64,000 nt of DNA, from positions 186,001 through 250,000 of the forward strand of contig JANPBT010000062.1 of NCBI GenBank assembly GCA_031430575.1, written 5' to 3'. Every line of letters starts with the position of its first letter. Positions within the stretch are counted from its first letter, which is position 1. The notes under the pieces were generated by a model. The model was given only the letters and a program-made list of their open reading frames with translations. It was not told the origin of the DNA and did not search any database. Positions 59,011 through 64,000 of this stretch are shown here, in pieces. The stretch is from JANMDS01 sp031430575. GTDB lineage: Bacteria > Pseudomonadota > Gammaproteobacteria > Burkholderiales > Casimicrobiaceae. The position numbers and the translations under genes are program-made.

Positions 59011-61122
59011 ATGTTTAATAAAGTTACGAAATCGATCCCGTATGGCCCGCGCACGCTGACGCTGGAAACGGGTGAAGTCGCGCGGCAGGCCGGCGGCGCA
59101 GTGATGGTTTCTTATGGCGATACTGTAGTCTTGGTCACTGTTGTTGGCGCTAAAAACGTCAAGCCGGGTCAAGATTTTTTCCCGCTTACCGTTGATTACA
59201 TTGAAAAAACATACGCTGCAGGTAAGATTCCCGGCGGCTTTTTCAAGCGCGAAGGCAAGCCAAGCGAGAAAGAGACGCTGACCTCCCGCCTGATCGATCG
59301 GCCATTGCGCCCGCTTTTCCCTGAAGGGTTTTACAACGAAGTGCAGATCGTGGCACACGTGCTTTCGATCGATCCAGAAATTGATTCTGACATCCCTGCA
59401 TTGATCGGCGCATCTGCTGCCGTTGCGCTTTCTGGCGTGCCGTTTAGTGGCCCTGTCGGTGGCGCGCGCGTCGGCTATGTTGATGGTCAATACGTGTTGA
59501 ATCCAACCGTGGCGCAGTTGAAAACGTCGCAGATGGATTTAATCGTCTCCGGCACTGAGGCCGCGGTCTTAATGGTCGAATCAGAAGCACACGAATTGTC
59601 TGAAGAAATTATGCTCGGCGCGGTGGTTTTTGGCCACCAGCAGCAGCAAGCCGTGATCGACATGATTCACGCGATGGTTGAAGAAGCAGGCAAGCCCGCG
59701 TGGGAATGGGCAGCACCGGCTAAAGATCAAGCGATGATCGATAAGTTGAAAGCGTTCGCACAAGGCGATTTAGATGAAGCCTTCCGCATCCGCAGCAAGC
59801 AAGCCCGCTCGCAAAAGCTAAAAGAAGTCACCGCGAAAGTGGTTGCCGAGTTCATCCCCGAAGGCACAGATACGACCGTTGCCAACCAAATTAAAGATAC
59901 TTTATTCACGCTCGAAGCAGGCACGATGCGCGAGCAGATTTTGCGTGGCGAGCCGCGCATCGATGGTCGCGATACCCGCACCGTGCGCCCGATTTCTGTG
60001 CGCACCGGCGTATTGCCGCGTACCCACGGCTCTGCGCTTTTCACCCGCGGCGAGACGCAAGCGCTAGTCGTTGCCACGCTCGGCACTTCCAAAGATGAGC
60101 AGATGATCGACGCACTCATGGGCGAGTATCGCGATCGCTTCATGATGCAATACAACATGCCTCCGTTCGCCACTGGCGAAACCGGTCGCGTCGGTACGCC
60201 AAAGCGTCGTGAAATCGGTCATGGCCGGTTGGCAAAGCGTTCGCTCATAAATGTATTGCCAAAGGGCGATGATTTCGCCTATTCGATTCGCTTGGTTTCT
60301 GAGATTACCGAGTCAAACGGTTCGTCTTCGATGGCATCGGTCTGCGGCGGCTCATTGGCATTGATGGATGCGGGCGTTCCGCTAAAAGCGCCGGTTGCAG
60401 GCATCGCGATGGGCTTGATTAAAGAAGGCCCGCGCTTTGCAGTGCTCACCGATATTTTGGGCGACGAAGATCATCTCGGCGACATGGACTTTAAAGTCGC
60501 AGGCACCGATCGTGGCGTGACCGCTTTGCAAATGGATATCAAAATCCAAGGCATCACCAAAGACATCATGGCCATCGCGCTCTCGCAGGCGCGCGAAGCC
60601 CGCCTCCATATCTTAGGCATCATGCACGACGCGATGCCCCATGCCCGCACAGATATGAGCGCATTTGCACCACGCATGGTTACCTTCAAAATCAATCCAG
60701 AAAAGATTCGCGACGTGATCGGCAAAGGCGGCGCGGTGATTCGCGCGCTCACCGAAGAGACCCGTTGCCAGATCGACATCAAAGATGACGGCATGGTCAC
60801 CATCGCCAGCCCGAGCGCAGAAGATTTGGCAGAGTGCAAGCGCCGCATCGACGAGATTACCGTTGAAGTCGAAATCGGCAAAATCTATGAAGGCCCCGTG
60901 CTGCGCATTATGGATTTCGGCGCTGTCGTTCAGCTCATGCCGGGCAAAGATGGATTGGTGCACATTTCGCAAATCGCCAAAGAGCGCGTTGCCAATGTCG
61001 GTGACTACCTAAAAGAAGGCCAAATCGTGCGCGTAAAAGCGCTCGAAATTGATGAAAAAGGTCGCGTTAAATTATCGATCAAAGCACTGCTCGATGACGC
61101 ACCGGCCGCGCCTGCTGCCTAA
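59011..61122 (+). CDS. pnp: Polynucleotide phosphorylase
   Basis: 703 residues. Two RNase PH domains (the second with EITESNGSSSMASVCGGSLALMDAG, in part), then KH (PEKIRDVIGKGGAVIRALTE) and S1 (GKIYEGPVLRIMDFGAVV). 3'-to-5' phosphorolytic RNA decay, degradosome partner. AAGGA lies near ATG at 59011. Terminated by a hairpin of two repeat copies. No copy inside the gene. Confidence 0.98.
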   Translation: MFNKVTKSIPYGPRTLTLETGEVARQAGGAVMVSYGDTVVLVTVVGAKNVKPGQDFFPLTVDYIEKTYAAGKIPGGFFKREGKPSEKETLTSRLIDRPLRPLFPEGFYNEVQIVAHVLSIDPEIDSDIPALIGASAAVALSGVPFSGPVGGARVGYVDGQYVLNPTVAQLKTSQMDLIVSGTEAAVLMVESEAHELSEEIMLGAVVFGHQQQQAVIDMIHAMVEEAGKPAWEWAAPAKDQAMIDKLKAFAQGDLDEAFRIRSKQARSQKLKEVTAKVVAEFIPEGTDTTVANQIKDTLFTLEAGTMREQILRGEPRIDGRDTRTVRPISVRTGVLPRTHGSALFTRGETQALVVATLGTSKDEQMIDALMGEYRDRFMMQYNMPPFATGETGRVGTPKRREIGHGRLAKRSLINVLPKGDDFAYSIRLVSEITESNGSSSMASVCGGSLALMDAGVPLKAPVAGIAMGLIKEGPRFAVLTDILGDEDHLGDMDFKVAGTDRGVTALQMDIKIQGITKDIMAIALSQAREARLHILGIMHDAMPHARTDMSAFAPRMVTFKINPEKIRDVIGKGGAVIRALTEETRCQIDIKDDGMVTIASPSAEDLAECKRRIDEITVEVEIGKIYEGPVLRIMDFGAVVQLMPGKDGLVHISQIAKERVANVGDYLKEGQIVRVKALEIDEKGRVKLSIKALLDDAPAAPAA

Positions 61123-61147
61123 GCGCGCCTAGACTTCCCCGCGGAGC

Positions 61148-61209
61148 AAAAACTGCGCCGCAGGTATCTTTCATGAAAGTGATGGATACTTGCGGCGCAG
61201 TTTTTTTTT
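61148..61209 (+). terminator. pnp terminator built from two opposed repeat copies
   Basis: Arms 61148-61168 and 61185-61205 form a 21-bp stem with one G-U pair, with nine T residues at 61201-61209. The 16-base loop contains TTTCATGAAA. The left arm begins with A5, so it may also stop minus-strand transcripts from the TonB receptor gene. Confidence 0.88.
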
Positions 61210-61480
61210 ATGGTCCACAATTTAACTTTTCGAATGTTTAAAATGAGTTGGTAGTTGGGGAGGGGATGCCCATCTTTTGAAGTGTTTTTTGCCGACTTTT
61301 CATTGCATTCGTGACTTAATATCTTCTCTTGCGTTTGTATCGAATGTTTTCCTTCAGATGCTGTCGATTTTTTTGGCCACGTCTGCTCTGATACGCGCTA
61401 AAGTTACAAGTGATTGAATTCCACAAATTGACCGTGTTGGCTTGCTAAATTTAGCGACGTTGAGAACAATTCAAAACAGC
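61210..61480. other. Intergenic, AT-rich, no gene seen
   Basis: About 270 bases between the convergent pnp and TonB-receptor genes. AT-rich with several T runs. I see no gene, and no clear terminator of the receptor gene apart from the bidirectional hairpin at 61148-61209. Confidence 0.5.
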
Positions 61481-63646
61481 TCAGAATTCTAGTTTAACGT
61501 TTACACCCATCGTACGCGGTTCGTTCACATAAGCCGAGCCTGCGAAACCTTCGCTGCCCGCTATGCGGCTGCGCTGCACAAGGCGATCAAAGACGTTGTT
61601 TACAAAGCCTGTGATCGTAAAGTCTCCCACGCGGTATTGCGCGTGAAGGTTGGCAACGGTGGCGCTGGCAACGCGATTTTCTGGCAAGTTTTCGAAGTCG
61701 GAAAATCGCTTGCCAACAAACGACACGTCCCCGCCCACTTTGAGCACGCTCGATACATCGAACGAACCTCCAAAATTCGCTGTAATGCTCGGTGCTAGCG
61801 GCAGTTGGTTGCCGTTGATAACATCGTTCGCTACTGAGCCGAAACGCACGATTTTTGAACGCAATAACCCTAGTGCGAAATTAAGTCTATGCTGCTTGGT
61901 GGGCTGATAGGCAAGATCGATTTCGAGGCCTTGTGTGAGTGCTTTTTCGATGTTGAGGTAAATGCTGTCGTCTGGTCCGGCCGGACCGACACCACTCGTT
62001 TGAGTGTCTTTCAAACGAGTGTGAAACATGTTCGCATTCACGGTCAATTTGCGATCAAGCCACTGCGTGCGCGAGACGATCTCGACAGTGTCAGAGGTTT
62101 CTTTTTTGAACAGATAAGGTGTAAAGCTGATGAAGCTCACACCGCCGCCGCTTGCGTTGTAGCCTTTGTACGCCACCGCACTAAAACTGGCGTTGGGGCC
62201 CGCGTGGAAAGTGGTGCCGAGTTTGGGGAGAAAAATTCGATTACGCTCATCGAAACCAAACGCAAGTGCACCACCAAACGCAGAGAAATCACGTTTTTGC
62301 TGGTCATTTTGATAGCGGCCTGCGAGAAGCACGTCCCATGCAGGGCTCACTTGGATCGTTGCGTCAGCGTAAACAGAACGGCTGCGGGCTTCGTCATCTG
62401 CATTCAGCACGAAGATAGATCCGGGCGCACCTAGATCGCCGCGCGAGCGGCTCTTTGTGTACAACCCTACTACTGCGCTGGTGCGACCATTTGAAGTTTT
62501 GTACACCAGCTTCGGTTCGAATGCGATTTCATCCGATGCGAAAGTGAAATCCAGATATTCGCTGCGATCCGGCTGTCCTACGCGGGGTGGTCCAAATTGG
62601 GTTTTGGCTTTCTGCTGCGAAAGCACGGCATCAAACGTCCATGCGCTACTGATTTCGTAATTGGCGGTAATAGTCGAAATTCTATTTTTTGAATTAAACG
62701 TGCTGAAGTTGTCTGTGACCTCACGCCGATCAGAAATCGCCGAGTTATCGGGCGGGTAGGGTTGCCGGCGTTGCTCCTCTTCAAAAGCAAACTTTAGCGA
62801 AAGTTGATCCGTCGGCGTGTACAAAGCCTTCAAGCGGTAGCGATGAAACTTAAGGCGACCAAGTTCGTCTAGATCGTCGGTAGTCAGGCCTGTGCGAGAA
62901 ACCCGTTGATAGTCGAGTGGGGTTTTACCGTCAGCGGCTTCGGCCGTAAAACGCACAGCAAAGCGATCACCGAGCGCCTTATTGACCATGAATGCGGCGT
63001 TGTAAGTGGCGCGCTCGTTGCGCGCGCCGACTTGTGCCGCGTACTCGTCTTTAAAAACTGGGTTTTTCGTGGTCTGCACGATCACACCCGCGATAGCGTT
63101 TTGCCCGAACAGTGTGGATTGCGCGCCTCGGTAGATCTCCACCTGCGCCATGTCCCAGAAACTACCTTGACCATCGGGTGATGCGCCGTAGGTACGTGCC
63201 ACACCATCGACATAACTGGACATGCGCGGGCTCGCGCCCGAGACCGCGCCCCCGCCGCCCGCTGCGACACCGTTACCGTCGAGGCCGCGCACTGTGGGTA
63301 AAAATTGATTTGTTTCGTACACCACGTTGGGTACACGCAAGAACACCTCAAAACCATTTTGCAAGCCGATTGTGTCTCGCTCGGTCAGCACTGAAACGCT
63401 TTGTGTCGCCTCTTGCTGTGCTTGCTTACGCTTGGTGCCCGTGACTGTTATTGCCTCAACATTTTGTACAGTTTTTGTTTCTGCTGATTTGTCGATACTC
63501 ACCACGGTCGCTTTATCTTTCGATTCGTTCGTGGTGGGCTCAGCAGATTGAGTTGAAGTTTGCGCTTGTGTTGATGCTGCGCATGAAAGCGCTGCAAGAG
63601 TGGCAATCCACAATGGTGTGGCGAATAAATCTCTACGAAATGACAT
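61481..63646 (-). CDS. TonB-dependent outer-membrane receptor
   Basis: 721 residues. A signal peptide (cut near STQAQ) is followed by a Thr/Lys-rich stretch, a TonB box candidate EAITVTGTKR, a plug domain (VEIYRGAQSTLFGQNAIAGVI), a beta-barrel, and the terminal Phe of VNVKLEF. AAGGAAG precedes ATG at 63646. The ligand is probably a ferric siderophore, judged from the PepSY-type genes upstream. No repeat copy lies in this region, and its codon and base use looks slightly more AT-rich. Confidence 0.93.
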   Translation of the reverse strand: MSFRRDLFATPLWIATLAALSCAASTQAQTSTQSAEPTTNESKDKATVVSIDKSAETKTVQNVEAITVTGTKRKQAQQEATQSVSVLTERDTIGLQNGFEVFLRVPNVVYETNQFLPTVRGLDGNGVAAGGGGAVSGASPRMSSYVDGVARTYGASPDGQGSFWDMAQVEIYRGAQSTLFGQNAIAGVIVQTTKNPVFKDEYAAQVGARNERATYNAAFMVNKALGDRFAVRFTAEAADGKTPLDYQRVSRTGLTTDDLDELGRLKFHRYRLKALYTPTDQLSLKFAFEEEQRRQPYPPDNSAISDRREVTDNFSTFNSKNRISTITANYEISSAWTFDAVLSQQKAKTQFGPPRVGQPDRSEYLDFTFASDEIAFEPKLVYKTSNGRTSAVVGLYTKSRSRGDLGAPGSIFVLNADDEARSRSVYADATIQVSPAWDVLLAGRYQNDQQKRDFSAFGGALAFGFDERNRIFLPKLGTTFHAGPNASFSAVAYKGYNASGGGVSFISFTPYLFKKETSDTVEIVSRTQWLDRKLTVNANMFHTRLKDTQTSGVGPAGPDDSIYLNIEKALTQGLEIDLAYQPTKQHRLNFALGLLRSKIVRFGSVANDVINGNQLPLAPSITANFGGSFDVSSVLKVGGDVSFVGKRFSDFENLPENRVASATVANLHAQYRVGDFTITGFVNNVFDRLVQRSRIAGSEGFAGSAYVNEPRTMGVNVKLEF

Positions 63647-63702
63647 AAAAACTTCCTTAAAAGTACGTGTTTCCATTGGCAACAAATGAAGCCTGTGCAA
63701 AG

Positions 63703-63885
63703 TCAGCGTTTGCTAAACCCATACAAGCATGCGAGAACAATCGGCAAGCCTAAGCCAAACCACGACAGCACATCTGCCCATCCATCGGCGAGTAATGCGG
63801 AGATCAGGCCGACGCCGGATGTGACGCCAACAACAATCGGCCATCTCCACATTTGATTTATTTTGAGTTTTACGTGATCCTTCAC
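63703..63885 (-). CDS. Small two-span membrane protein of the siderophore locus
   Basis: 60 residues with two hydrophobic segments (PIVVGVTSGVGLISALLADG; FGLGLPIVLACLYGF). Proteins of this size and pattern (RWP, then LLADGWAD) occur between PepSY membrane proteins and TonB receptors. GTG start overlaps the preceding stop as GTGA. Function unknown. Confidence 0.7.
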   Translation of the reverse strand: MKDHVKLKINQMWRWPIVVGVTSGVGLISALLADGWADVLSWFGLGLPIVLACLYGFSKR

Positions 63886-64000
63886 TTGGCGGTCTCAAGT
63901 CGGCTCGTTAACGCACGATCTACAGCGGGTAGTTTGCGTTTTTTGAACCACAAGTAAAGCCCGCTGCAGAGCACCATAATGGTCATCACATCCAGCAGCG
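63882..64000 (-). CDS. C-terminus of a PepSY-associated membrane protein (5' part outside window)
   Basis: The last 39 codons read LLDVMTIMVLCSGLYLWFKK and continue RKLPAVDRALTSRLETAK. The helix with SGLYLWFKKRK is like the last helix of PepSY-TM proteins (PiuB/FoxB type), inner-membrane reductases for siderophore iron. Cut by the window edge. Overlaps the small protein gene. Confidence 0.6.
   Translation of the reverse strand, partial: LLDVMTIMVLCSGLYLWFKKRKLPAVDRALTSRLETAK

Noticed and set aside
2651..61204. Repeat as CRISPR, Chi or KOPS motif
   Set aside because: No regular spacing or spacers, so not CRISPR. Both orientations are about equal on both sides, so no replication polarity as for Chi or KOPS can be seen within this window.
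2651..61204. Repeat as a classic REP element
   Set aside because: Not fully rejected: inverted pairing fits REPINs. But REPs are almost always outside genes, and about two thirds of these copies are in coding sequence; no RAYT-type transposase is in the window.
63180..63200. Repeat-like TGCGCCGTAGGTACG in the TonB receptor gene
   Set aside because: Only part of the core and right flank match, and it encodes the ordinary plug segment ARTYGAS; taken as chance.

Overview
The window looks like a chromosomal segment of a betaproteobacterium, most likely Burkholderiales. The reasons are gene order and gene content: lepA-lepB-DUF4845-rnc-era-recO-acpS-nagZ, the rpoE-rseA-rseB-mucD stress locus, an earP-efp pair whose EF-P carries Arg32, trpF-trpB-trpA-accD, and two Bug/TctC-type solute-binding proteins. 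Most of the DNA is ordinary core-genome sequence, densely packed, with many four-base ATGA overlaps. I saw no rRNA, tRNA, CRISPR array, prophage or insertion sequence.

Layout. 1-1.2 kb: the end of a PhnD-like binding protein and a small Ala/Lys-rich lipoprotein. 1.4-6.9 kb (minus): suhB, an unknown gene, mutS and a RoxA-type oxygenase. 7-9.8 kb: trmJ and a membrane-fused spermidine-synthase-like protein. 9.8-14.2 kb: the sigma-E locus with a probable autoregulated promoter, then a glutaredoxin-like gene. 14.3-22.8 kb: lepA to efp. 22.8-28.1 kb: uvrC, a Bug protein, a 50-residue membrane protein, an egtD-like methyltransferase and an aminotransferase. 28.2-32.3 kb: a four-gene unit with a NodB-type deacetylase and a RavA/ViaA-like AAA+/VWA pair. 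32.3-42 kb (minus): an eight-gene overlapping operon with a branched-chain-type ABC transporter, a molybdenum hydroxylase, a 6-hydroxynicotinate-reductase-like protein and UPF0280. 42-48 kb: a second Bug protein, a ModA-like protein, a short RNB-domain nuclease and two poorly known genes. 48-56 kb: trpFBA, accD, ftsK, lolA, rarA. 56-61 kb: a sorbosone-dehydrogenase-like lipoprotein with cytochrome c, rpsO, pnp. 61.5-64 kb: a TonB-dependent receptor with two small PepSY-type genes.

The outstanding feature is a dispersed 20-base repeat, AATACCTGCGGCGCAGATTT, with the odd palindromic core CTGCGGCGCAG. By hand I find about 43 exact cores and about 9 near copies in 64 kb, in both orientations about equally. 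A given 11-mer would be expected far less than once by chance. About 36 copies lie inside genes, where they encode recurring peptides (SAPQV, PAAQI, TCGAD, ICAAG). The rest are intergenic. Close neighbours are always in opposite orientation and form long hairpins, one of them the pnp terminator. mutS has the highest density. In density, placement and pairing this resembles the DNA-uptake sequences of Neisseria and Pasteurellaceae, but the motif is unrelated to those. A REPIN-like mobile repeat is the main alternative. I regard it as the candidate undescribed system here.
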